Of a DNA stretch of 64,000 nucleotides, positions 44,336-54,720 are shown one piece after another. Position 1 is the first letter of the stretch, and the number at the start of each line of letters is the position of its first letter. The notes under the pieces are model-generated. The model was not told the DNA's origin. It saw nothing but the letters and a program-made list of their open reading frames with translations, and made no database searches. Origin of the DNA: Myrica gale (taxonomy: Eukaryota; Streptophyta; Magnoliopsida; Fagales; Myricaceae); assembly GCA_963930655.1 (NCBI GenBank), contig OZ005610.1:19227001-19291000 (forward strand), in the 5' to 3' direction. The translations under genes and the position numbers were made by a program.

Positions 44336-46113
44336 AGCTTCTTAAAGCTTTTGCCTGTTTTGATCAAATATGTGTTCATTAAGATTATTGTCATTCACTT
44401 CCTGTTAGACAATTTTTTTTTACTTCATGTTAGATTGGCGTCTAGCAGTGGATCTCCGAGCTAATGCATTAAGTACATTAGCAAGCAGTGCTAATTGGAA
44501 TGCCAAATTTTGTACATTTTGTTATGCAAAATAACAAACAACTCTAAATCTTCTAAAACTTCAAATCTTATCTTAATGTTTCTTCTGTTTTTTTAGCTAC
44601 TGATGTTATTCTGAATTGAGATTGATTAAGGGTGGGCAAAATTTTTAATAAGAACTATAATTTTCGGTTCCGCTTCTAATTCTAGAAATTCAGTCCTCGA
44701 ATCGAAAATTCCGGTGGAATTACTAGAATTTTCTGTTTTTGTTTTTCTAAAAGATAAAAATAAAAATAGTGCTCAAAATAAAGTATAACATATGAAATTT
44801 GATTAGATATTTATTTTAGAATCTAGATTTTGGATGAATATAAAATATTATAAATAATCATTTTAACCTTTGGCAGCGTTTCATTCATGGGGGCGTTTTT
44901 AAAAGCATAACGACAATAGTGACAAATACATGTCGTTGTAAAAAAACAATATCAACAACGAACTTGCTTGTTGCTGATGTCCGAAAAATCTTGTCCAAAC
45001 TAAATTTGGTGTTCGAAAAGAGTATTTAGTGATGAAAATTTCTGTCACTATCACATCCTCCAAATTTGTGAAAGGAGGGGTTTTTAGCGATGACAATTAT
45101 GTTTTGGCAGTGAAAAAATGAAGGCTAACTCGCTTTCTTTGAACCGTTTAGGTGGGTTTTGGGGTTCCCCAAGCTTAAGTTAAATAATATCTCTCCCCTA
45201 GTTCAGGAGGCTTAAGCAAGCCTTCATACGGCTTGCGAGCCGACAACAAGCGAAGCGATTTAAACACGAAATTAGAGAAGAGAAATCATGAAGTGTCTAA
45301 CTCCAACTCCCTCATTCCTATCTGAATTATGCCAGAATAAATTTTGCCCAGGGGATCTCGAATTTATTAGTAGGAGCTCTGCCCCTTTTGTCAAACGAGC
45401 AATAGAAGATCAGATCACGTCGTATCAGGCCCTTTAGCTATTGTTCTTGAGAAATGACCAGGTCTGGCGCATTGCTCGTAAATGTTTGGGAGCCAAAATT
45501 TTGGACCCAATAAAATAACTCCCTAAAATTCTCTCCTCCATCAAAGAATCACTTTATACTCCAAATAATTATAAAAAATTCATTCAAATCATCTATCTCT
45601 TCATTTTTTCACCAAATTCAACACCCCAAAATTTTAACAATCAAATATGACCGAAGTATTAGAGACTCCTTGTCGACATCTTTAGAACTGATCTTTAGAA
45701 GCGACCTTGGATATTAATATCGTAGAAGAATTCGTTGTCTACTTGTGCAACATGGTCTAAAGCATACCAGAACTGTTAGACTCGTTGTGGACATCGTACG
45801 AAAGTTTCTAATTGGATCTTTAAAAGTTACATAACATAAAGAATATGATCAATAGGTCTGTTTCAGTTCTTATTGAATAAAAAATTTTACACTCTTTTTG
45901 AAATAAGAGAGAAAAATGAGAAAGATCATTTTTTGAAGCTCAATGAATAGTGCTGGCATGAATTAGGAAGGTTGCACAGCAATGCCAACTTAAAAAAAAA
46001 AAAAAAAAAAAAAATGGCGGGCGCATATACGCATCAAATGAGCCCAGAGCTCGTAGCATGGAATAGGATATAATGCTTTATGTTTATGGGTTGGCCCTAT
46101 CTTTGTCACTATG
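44336..46113. other. Intergenic with transposon remnants
   Basis: 44880-45115 has phrases like GTCGTTGTA and TTTAGCGATGACAA that recall CACTA ends. 45120-45480 is compositionally different (see findings). 45480-45655 looks like a MITE (ATGTTTGGGAGCCAAAATTT against ATATTTGATTGTTAAAATTT). A 23-base A-run lies at about 45991-46013. No gene. Confidence 0.45.
45480..45655. mobile_element. Small MITE-like element
   Basis: About 175 bp with inverted ends around AAAATTTTGG and interior phrases (CATCTATCTCTTCATTTTTTC) like the other MITEs. Exact borders and target duplication are unclear. Confidence 0.45.
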
Positions 46114-46349
46114 TGTAACACCCGGACCTCTAAATATTTTTTCTAATCTTAATTTTTATTAATAATTATGATTAATAGTTTTTATATTAATAATTTCGGA
46201 TTTAATTATTTTATTATTATTAAATAGTGTAAAATACCTAGAAATAGTTTTATATATCCAAAAATTATGATACAAATATCCGCCTTCTTGTCTTTTCAAG
46301 CTCTTTCATGACCTACATTTATCATGTCAGTGTCATAATAATTTTTATA

Positions 46350-47806
46350 AAATAGTTTTATAATCTGGAAAAGACGATTTTGCCCCTAAAGCTTGTTTTT
46401 GCCCTATTTTCCTCTAGAAACCCTATTTTTGTCTAAACTTTTTGCTTGACATGTTTTGTTTCAATGTTTTCTTATTCAATAGGACCTAATTGATGAATGT
46501 TGTGCCTTGATTGATTTATTTCTTAGATTTTTTTTTATTTTAAAATTAGGGTTGTGGGCTTGGATTGCATTGTTTAGTGTATTTGCTAAAGAATATTAGC
46601 AGAAGAAGACCTCTTTAGCGGCGAAATGTTTTTTGTCGCTGAAAATGACACTTTCAGCGACAAATTGAGGCGCTGCTGACGAAGTATATTTTCGTCGCTG
46701 AAAGTGATACTTGTCGCTGAAGGGTAATGCAACTGCGTAAAGAAAATAACCTTTAGCGACAAATTGGACATCACAAAAGGTTCGTTCGAACGAGATGTTT
46801 TGTGACGAATATCCTTGTCGCAGTTACCTTTGACATATTCAACGATGATGATATATTTCGTTACAAATAGTTTGTTCACACGCGTTTGAGGTGTTCGAAC
46901 GGGTTGTAGTTACGATTTTCATTTCGTGACTGATGAATTAGTTTCATTTGACCAAATGTGGATGTTCGAACGGAGTCCGTTCGAACCATTCATGATGTTC
47001 GAACTGATGTGCCGGTCGAACAGTGTTTGTTGTTCGAACATAAGGCATGTTTCGTTTTTGCATATTAACAACGAAATAATATCGTCGCAGAAAGCAATGT
47101 TCGTTGAACGAGTTACCCATTCGATAAGTTGTTCGAACATGTTATCTTTTGGTAGACTCTCCAAATGAAACATGATATTCTCAATTGTCAAACACCAAAA
47201 CACATATCCCATAACCTCTCAACCAACACATACTTCACACATATCCCATAACCTCTCAACCAACAAATACTTCAAATATCCCAACAACCTCTCATCCAAC
47301 ACATACTTCAAATATTACATAACCCCTCAACCAACAAAAACTTTAAATATTAAAATTTCTCAACCAATAAAAACTTCAAATATTCCATAAATCTCTCAAC
47401 CAACACAAATATCTTAGTACACAAATGTGAAATGATGTAAAAAAAATACAAAAGTTGTACAAGTTTGAATATTGCAAAAAACAAGTGTATCTAGTTCATA
47501 TATCTAGTTGCAAAATACAATATGATTATATGTCTCATTATATATATACATATATCTAATCATAAAATAGTTTTATAAGCTAGAAAAGACGATTTTGCCC
47601 CTAAAGCTTGTTTTTGCCCTATTTTTCTCTAATCTTTTTGCTTGACATGTTTTGTTTCATTGTTTTCTTAGTCTTTTTTTTCTACGTTCATTGTTTTCTT
47701 AGTCAATAGGACCTAATTGATGAATATCGTACCTTGATTGATTTATTTCTTAGATTTTTTTATTTTAAATTAGGGTTGTGGGCTTGGATTGCATTGTTTA
47801 GTGTAT
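46350..47806. repeat. 230-bp direct repeat flanking a 1-kb block
   Basis: 46350-46582 and 47565-47806 are close copies (TTGCCCCTAAAGCTTGTTTT, TTAGGGTTGTGGGCTTGGAT in both). The second has a short internal duplication (TTCATTGTTTTCTTAGTC). The block between them ends the first copy exactly at GTTTAGTGTATTTG. Confidence 0.8.
46583..47165. mobile_element. CACTA-like subterminal repeat fragment
   Basis: Repeated TTTAGCGAC / GTCGCTGAA in both orientations and a cluster of TTCGAAC palindromes (for example near 46793, 46892, 46964, 46982, 46999, 47033, 47130). Such arrays are typical of terminal regions of plant CACTA transposons. No transposase and no CACTA terminus located. Confidence 0.4.
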
Positions 47807-48086
47807 TTGGGCTTAGAAATCATTTCTTTTTTGGGCCTAGCTTCAGCCGATTTGACCTGAATGTCCCATTAGCAAGTCATCACCTCCTTTGACCAAGGAA
47901 AACTGTCGAGCCCATAGTTTAGTGCCCATAGAATTGTTTTGTAATCAAAGTACAATGATTAGTGAAACTTGCAATCATTAGTCATCATTATCCACTTCCC
48001 TTGCTGCCCAATCACCTTCTAATGCGTGAGTAGACTACCTACTGGAAGCTTAAGCTAACCCTAGAGAACTAACCCTACTTAGTGGT

Positions 48087-48094
48087 CGTATAAA
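48087..48094 (+). promoter_or_regulatory. TATA-like box in LTR-like sequence
   Basis: GTATAAATAGAACCC, with the pyrimidine-rich TTCTTCACACATCCATCC 30 bases downstream, resembles a pol II core promoter of an LTR. Confidence 0.35.
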
Positions 48095-49056
48095 TAGAAC
48101 CCTTGTGTGAAGGAATTCTTCACACATCCATCCGACCATTTATGAGAGAGAGATATAGTGAGGGAGAGCTGGAGAAGTGAGGAGAAAGAAGAGAGAAGAG
48201 ATGAGGAAGTTCTAGCCGATTGAAGTCAAGAGGTGAATTTGAATAATTTTTGTGAATTTATTGGAGTTCTTTCGAAATTGGCATGCTTTGATCATGTTAT
48301 GATGTTATTAGGTACTAATATGATGTTTCATGTAGGTTTTGTGATTGTTAAAGCTTGAGGAGATTGATTAAGGTAAGGGGTTAGTTTGCATGTTTTTGGT
48401 GGTTTTAGTATTTTGGCGATTTAGGCTAATAACATGCAATCTATTGATCTGGAACTTTATCTAGGTTGCTATATGCTAGAGTAATGATTAATTTGATACG
48501 ATGTTGGAAGATTTCGGATAATTGATAAAAATTTGAAGAATATGTCAAGTTAACCCATTTGATGAATTTATGATGATTTTTGTGTATTTATTTTGCATGT
48601 CTCGTTTTTTGAATCCCTAAAAGGTATTAGAAGCATATAGGATTTATTTGGTGCAAGGATTTACGTGGAAATTAGAAGTTATGCTTAATTAGGTCAAAAC
48701 TAGCTTATTTTAGCTTAAAACGGCTCTGTTTGCATATTTTCAAACTGGGCTTGTTTGTATGACTTGTGTGTGTTTTTATGGGCTTAATGTCTGGTGTTTT
48801 TGCCAAGCTTTGGGCTTGGATGGGGAGGTCCAAAGTTTAACACCTAAAGGACCCTTTAAGCCTTATTTTTAAGGCCTGTTGGCAGAGGCGGAGCCAGGGG
48901 TGCCAGTGGGGGCGGTCGGGGGCGACCGCCCCCACTGGCTCCCAAAATCCTTTGAAGATTTTTTACTTCTGTGTTTTTTGAAGCAGGCCTGCCCCCACTG
49001 GCCCTAGCGCCCAGTCCTACTTCTAGGGCCAGTGGGGGCAGGACAATGTAGATCAG

Positions 49057-49500
49057 GTAAGTGTGGGTGAAGAGAAATGCGATAGGAGAACTTATTCAAG
49101 AAGCCCGGAAAGCTATACAAGTCGTAGGTGGTCGCGTGCGAAAAGCTGTCATCGGAGAGAGAGGGATGATCTGGAGGTGACCAGAACCTGGGACGATGAG
49201 TTTAAGCTGCCTTATTCTGAAATTTCTAAATACAATGATAGTAGATCATCTTCTTCTGCTTCAAGTTCTTTGAAGGGTTTGAGCGCAAGAAAGTTTGAAC
49301 AGAAGACAAAATTTGAGAATAAACAGCGTAGGAACACATATGAAATTGATTGTTCAGACTCTCTGGTACAAAATGCTTTTGACGATCGCAACAATCCTTC
49401 AGAAAATCAGAATCTCCAAACATGGATGAAGATAATATCTCCACTTGGTAGCATGTATGTCACAGCTGATAAATTCGGCACCCCTTGGCTCCGCCTCTGA
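49057..49500 (+). pseudogene. Captured gene fragment: Arg/Ser-rich protein
   Basis: A frame of ~145 codons with TYSRSPESYTSRRWSRAK, SCHRRERDDLEVTRTWDDEF and QNLQTWMKIISPLGSMY. It resembles RS-rich regions of plant RNA-binding or CCCH zinc-finger proteins, but the parent gene is not identified. The frame reads straight into the inverted hAT end (GTPWLRL), so it is not a native C-terminus. A further coding-like piece, DDALSRIYLLTRPKNGK, lies near 51110-51160. Confidence 0.45.
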
Positions 49501-50195
49501 AAGTGAGTAATGCTTGCTATTCTTCTTTCTATTACAAATGGGAGGTTATTTGAGTTTCAGTGTGTAGTTAACTTTTGACGTGGTTTATTCACGTAACTTT
49601 GCAATAAAAATCATCAGGCTCCAACAATTCTCTATCTACACTCGTATCCTCCTTTATATCCTTGAATGTTTTCTTTTGTTTGCTATTAAGCTCTTTTATA
49701 TCTTGTAAGTGCTCCTTTATCTCCTCTCTCTACTTTCTCATAACAGTAGGAGCACTATAGGGTACCATTGTCCTTTCTTACGAGTCTTCAATATCTTCAA
49801 CCATCATCAATTTGTAAGTGCCCAGTGGATTCAAATTCAGGGGTCATACAGGAACTTAAAGGGATAAAAGCTTTCAACTTCAGAAACTTTCACCTATTTT
49901 GGATTAGTCCTGAATGAAGTCACATCATCCATGGTGAAATTGAATTAGTACTGATTGTGACAGATTTGGATCTCGCTTAACTGTTTAGTAAGGAAGGAAA
50001 ATGTTACAGAACATTCTACTTGGAGAGTAAACATTATTTATCGTGGAATAACTGTGATTGGGATTGGGTGACATGAAAGTTTGGAATAGGAAAGTCTTTC
50101 TGCGTATAAAAGAGTTAGCAGCTGTTGGTGCTTGACTTAATACTTGTGTAAATAATAGATGGTTGCAAACAATCTAGTGATGGAGACGTAGATAT

Positions 50196-50230
<35 letters not shown>

Positions 50231-50585
50231 TTGGTGGTGTGGTCTGAAATATCAGGTGCTATGCTTTGTAGATAATCTGTCATCCAGACAAATAAACCCT
50301 TTGAATTGAATAAACTGCAAGGTATTTGATGCTCTTGCTGATGATTAGTTCCTGGTTTTTCTAGTTGTGGAACTTTTACCTATAGAGAAGTTTTATAATT
50401 TTCACAAACTAGATAGGTTCCTTTTAGTTCCCTCCATGGTCACTGCAGCTTTTCGATGAGTTGGCTTCTCATTGTGCTATTAAGTTAGGAGAGGGTACAA
50501 AAAGTTCGAAGTTCAATTCTGGGATTTGCCTCGTTATCTAATCTAGCATTTTCAGAGAAATTTAACATTGCATTTAGAGAAGTGT

Positions 50586-50657
50586 ATCTGCAAACTATGA
50601 GTAGATTTGCTCTGCAAACTATGAGTAGATTTGCTCTGCAAACTATGAGTAGATTCA
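50586..50657 (+). repeat. 24-bp tandem triplicate
   Basis: TGCAAACTATGAGTAGATT recurs three times at a 24-bp period within the hAT element. Confidence 0.85.
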
Positions 50658-52555
50658 CTCACTTATCTAGTTTCATACATGGGATATATTTTTTGGATAA
50701 ATTCTTGGCCATGTGTAGAATTGCTCAGTTTGACAGATAAGTGACAGAATATCATTGCAAAGCAGGCTTAAGCTTCTTTGTTTAGTCACTTTTTGCAGTC
50801 ACTGCTGGATGAGGAGGAATCTTTTCTCCGTAGGATAGTAGAGATGGCCAAGTTCTGTTTAAACTTTTCTCTTTGTAGTACATCAGTTTTAGAGTCTTAG
50901 ATATTACATCTGATTATTGAATCTATTGAACTTTTTATTTTCCAAGTCAGGTGATATTCTTGAATCAAATCTGACAAATAGAGTATCAGAAAGTGTATAT
51001 GATGGGAATGTTAAACTTGGACGCCCATATCTTTGTGTAGCATCAGTAATTTGTCCTTGGCTCCTTGCCTATTTAATTTGAGGTGTTTTTGCTTTGATTT
51101 TAGTTGTACTTGATGATGCACTCAGTAGAATTTATCTTCTTACTAGACCAAAGAATGGTAAAGTTCTAAATGACAATTCTGATGGTTCTGAAGAAGTATA
51201 ACATAAGCAGTATGTAAATCCACCTTACGTAGGAAAAATTTTTGAGATGTCATTTCGCCTGAGGAATTTGCCCCCCCTCAACTTGAGTCTTGGTTCCGCC
51301 ACTGCCTGTTGGACCTCTTTTTATTTCTTTTTGGACCAGCCCATGTGGCCTTTACAGCCACTAAACACTTAAGAAAATCGGGCTTGTCTGCAAGCCTAAG
51401 GTACAAGCCCATATTGGACTTGGATTCTTGACCTTGACATTTGACCTAGGTTTGACTAATGAAGATTACTACACTTAATTTATTGATTATGGAAAGATAA
51501 TTTTAGATTCATTTACATGGTATTTATTCAGGGAATAAATGCATGTTTATGGATTATTTTGTAAGAGGATATGAAGAAATGGAAGTGATATATTCTTGGT
51601 GAATATATCGAGTTATAGATTTTGGATGAATGGATGTCTATTCATTTGCATTAGAATATTAACAGATGACCTCCTTTTATTGTAATGTTTATATGGGGGT
51701 GACGGTACCGTTCACCAGGGAGTGCAAATATCACTATAAGGTAAGGAAAGGTTGCCATTAAGGGGAAAGAAAAGCAAACTGCATTGCATATTGTGTGTTG
51801 CATTATTGCATGTATATATTGTAACTATATACTGCATGACTGTGTGTTGCATACTGCATATCATTGGCTTAGTGCATGTTATCTCTAATATGTTTTCCTG
51901 CTTATAAATTGTTCGTGAACTGCATAAGTATTGTCAAATGTCACCGTCCCCCCTTACTGAGTCCTTAAGACTCACCCCTTTGTCTGTTTAATTTTTTTTA
52001 TAAGTCTGATGTCTGTCTTCGATTCATTTGTAGCCAATGATATGATCACCCATGCCTTCGTCATCCATATTCGCGCCCTAGTGACCAATGGCCTAGAGGT
52101 GATAGCAAACTGTCAGCCCTACGTAATTCGAAGGACCTATTGCCAAAGTTTCCCCGGGAGAATGGTCCCGTGGGAGAGAACCATCGCCACATAGAGTGGA
52201 TTGACCTCACCGGCTCCTCTGACGACGGAGGCGAAGACTCCTACTAGATATTGTTATTTTATGTTTAATGTGGTGTGTTTGTAATAAATCGGAACAATAG
52301 GGTTAGAGATATATCTATATGTAGGCTTACTCATGTTAGTCTAATAAGTTGTAATCTCAAATCTCTAACCCCAGCTGCTTGACTTGTTATTTCTTTTGTT
52401 TGTTTAAGTGTCAGTTTGTTATATATATAGTAATGACTCGTTTGTGTGATAATATCTTCTTAATTCTTTTTCTAACTTGACTTCCATTTTCTTCTGCTTA
52501 AATTCTGAGTATATATTTATTAAGTCTTCCGCTTGTTTTCTCTATAGATGCCACT

Positions 52556-53021
52556 GATTTGTTCCAGATGTGGCGTAGATTATCGTTACCTTCACTCGCC
52601 AATTGCTACCTTGTGGTTGACCATTTCAGCCCACAACCCTGTTGATCATGCCCTCTGTAGGTCTCAACAATATTTTCTCCAACTCTATATCGTTGTGCAA
52701 GATTAGACCGTCCATACCTCTAGTTGTAAGCCAGGGACCCCACTCGCTGTCTATGACCACCTTGCAAGTTTCTTAGCTGCAAAAACAACATTAAAATAGC
52801 CATTAGAATTGTCAAAATTTTGGGTAGGAGAATATAAAATGTGAAAGAACAACATGAGATTCAAAGAACCTGTCTATTAGCTGTTGACCACAGCTGCACT
52901 TTGGCATTGTTCAAGCCAATGACGATATACTGGTCATCCGGAGCACATCTAACACTTGTCACGGGGCCATCTTCTTCGTCAATAGTGACAAGTTCAGATG
53001 ATGCAGAACCGTTTAAAGCAG
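52556..53021 (-). pseudogene. CDC20 (WD40) pseudogene, unprocessed, partial
   Basis: CDC20 activates the anaphase-promoting complex. The minus strand reads [39 protein letters not shown], then an intron (about 52870-52773, GT..AG, acceptor TTTTTGCAG), then LRNLQGGHRQRVGSLAYN, ENIVETYRGHD and GNDNLRHIWN. Part of a repeat is deleted and an in-frame TAG lies near 52605. The retained intron means it arose by DNA duplication, not retroposition. Its 5' side is cut at 53022 by a hAT-like end. Confidence 0.75.
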
Positions 53022-54050
53022 GGCCGGAGGGAAGGAGGGGCCAGTGAGGGCCGTGGCCCCCCCCAAAAGTTTTAAATTTTTTTTGGTACATACATTTAGG
53101 GGTTGACTGAAAAAATTAGCATAGGCCCCTAAAAAATTTTAAATTTTTATTTGGTCCCCAATTTAAAGTTCACAGCATTGAAAAAATTTGCTACAACCAA
53201 CGTCATAGATGCCTAGAAAGGTGAAATTCTGCTGAACATTGAACACGTCAAATTTTAAAAGGTTTGAAGTGACAAAAAACTAGTGAAATCCTACTGAACA
53301 CTGAACATGTGAATTGTAAAAGGCTTGAAGTGACAAAAAGCTATTTTTTATTTGTAATTCTTTCCTCCACACACTACTTTTCTCACACGCCAATGTCAGT
53401 CCAATTTTCCGTTGATCTCTTCTCATTCTGCGTTGCCTTGCTATCTCTTTTCATTATGCGTCTAGCTCTCTTTCACTCAAAGTCTCAAAGTGAACTGCTG
53501 CAAAGGGTGAACTGCTACAAAGGTCGAACTGCTGCAAAGTGTCAAGTGCAACTGTAAATTGTGGTGTGATTCATGTGGAGCATGATATTGAAAATGCAAC
53601 TGTATGTGAAGTCATTTTGTGAAAAACATGATATTGAAGTTCCTGCTATGAATGCTTTGTACAATTCAGTTCGAGCTAGGTCTTAGAATCAACGAGATCA
53701 TGTTACAATTGAGCACCATTATCGAATTGACATATTTGTGGCTGCAATTGACTCTCAATTACAGTAACTAAACAACAGATTTAGTGAAAAAGCAACAAAA
53801 CTTCTTATTCTTAGCTCGACCTTGGATCCTAAGGTTAAGAATGCATCTAACTTCTTTAATATCGATGATATTTGTATACTCGTTGACAAATTTTACCTTG
53901 AATATTTTACAGTGCAAGAAAAGATTCAGTTGAGATATCAATTGCAAACCTTTAGGTGTGATGTGTCTCGCAATCCTGATTTCAAAAGTTTGTCTACAAT
54001 TTATGAGTTATGCCGAAAACTGATGGAAATAAGAAAGTAAAAGATTTTCT
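53022..54050 (+). mobile_element. hAT transposon remnant with transposase C-terminal part
   Basis: Starts CAGGGCCGGAGGGAAGG after GTTTAAAG, like a hAT terminus. From ~53600 the plus strand shows broken transposase sequence of the zf-TTF/hAT family: PAMNALYNSVRARS, QRDHVTIEHHYRIDIFVAAI, and the open piece 53822-54040 with LDPKVKNASNFFNIDDI. Stops interrupt it, and the right end was not found. Confidence 0.6.
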
Positions 54051-54119
54051 ACAACTGTTAGCACATAAATGTTAATAGATGATTTCGACTCTTTAAAGAG
54101 TCATCGAATTGCTCTGTAA

Positions 54120-54720
54120 TAGGAAATTAGTATGCTTTCCCCACCCCCACCTTACTGAGTTAATAGGACTCACCCTTTTCTCTTATGTTATTTTTTTGCA
54201 ATATTTGGCGACTTGGGTATTGAAGAATGAAGCTATTCAAGGAAGAGTTGACCTATGATTTCCACCCCTATGTTCTAGTGCTCAAGATCCGGACATGGGT
54301 CTCAGATTCTCTTAGAGTGTCAGTGGAGCATGAGGCCCACTGGTTCTTCAGGGAGGCCCAACCCCCATCCCATGTACTACCATTCCCTGTACCCCACTAT
54401 CTTCATCATCCCCGTTACCCCGATTTGAGGATTTTGGTTTACCAGATGTATCGCCTGAGTGGCTGAGGCTCGATTATGTTCCTTCCCGCCGACGGGAAGT
54501 AGTAGTGCCATTTCGGGGTCTGAGCTTATCGATCTCACATTGGTTTCAGACGAGGAGGTTTTACTCCCTTCTTAGGCTTGTTAGAATGTTTTCTCTAGAG
54601 TTTGTTCATGTGTATTAGGAGGTGTCGAATCTTGTAGCCTCTTTGTAGTCACAAGATGATGTAGCTTGAATTTTTAAAGTTGTCCTTATTATTTTAGGTT
54701 TTCAATCTGCTTTGTGACAC
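54120..54720 (+). mobile_element. Second LTR-like fragment
   Basis: CCACCTTACTGAGTTAATAGGACTCACCC at 54145 parallels the phrase at ~51950, so it is a diverged relative of the LTR-like sequence there. Internal sequence and borders are not recognisable. Confidence 0.35.

Larger units (their letters stand above)
48883..51304. mobile_element. hAT (Tip100-like) non-autonomous element with captured coding sequence
   Basis: Begins CAGAGGCGGAGCCAGG and ends CTTGGTTCCGCCACTG (inverted). Perfect 8-bp duplication CCTGTTGG at 48875-48882 and 51305-51312, as in hAT elements. Another inverted end, GGCACCCCTTGGCTCCGCC, lies inside at 49478-49499, so a 617-bp element may be nested or the end duplicated. No transposase. 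A (CT)n run and a 24-bp triplicate occur inside. Confidence 0.85.
46114..52540 (+). mobile_element. LTR-like retrotransposon sequence, interrupted (borders tentative)
   Basis: Starts TGTAACACCCGGACC, as many plant LTRs do. It includes a TATA-like TATAAATA at about 48087 with a leader TCTTCACACATCCATCC. Near 51945-51980 it has CCCCTTACTGAGTC..GACTCACCCC, a phrase common in long plant LTRs. No gag or pol is visible, so this may be a solo LTR broken by the hAT element at 48883-51304 and the block at 46583-47560. The 3' border and target duplication are not identified. Confidence 0.4.
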
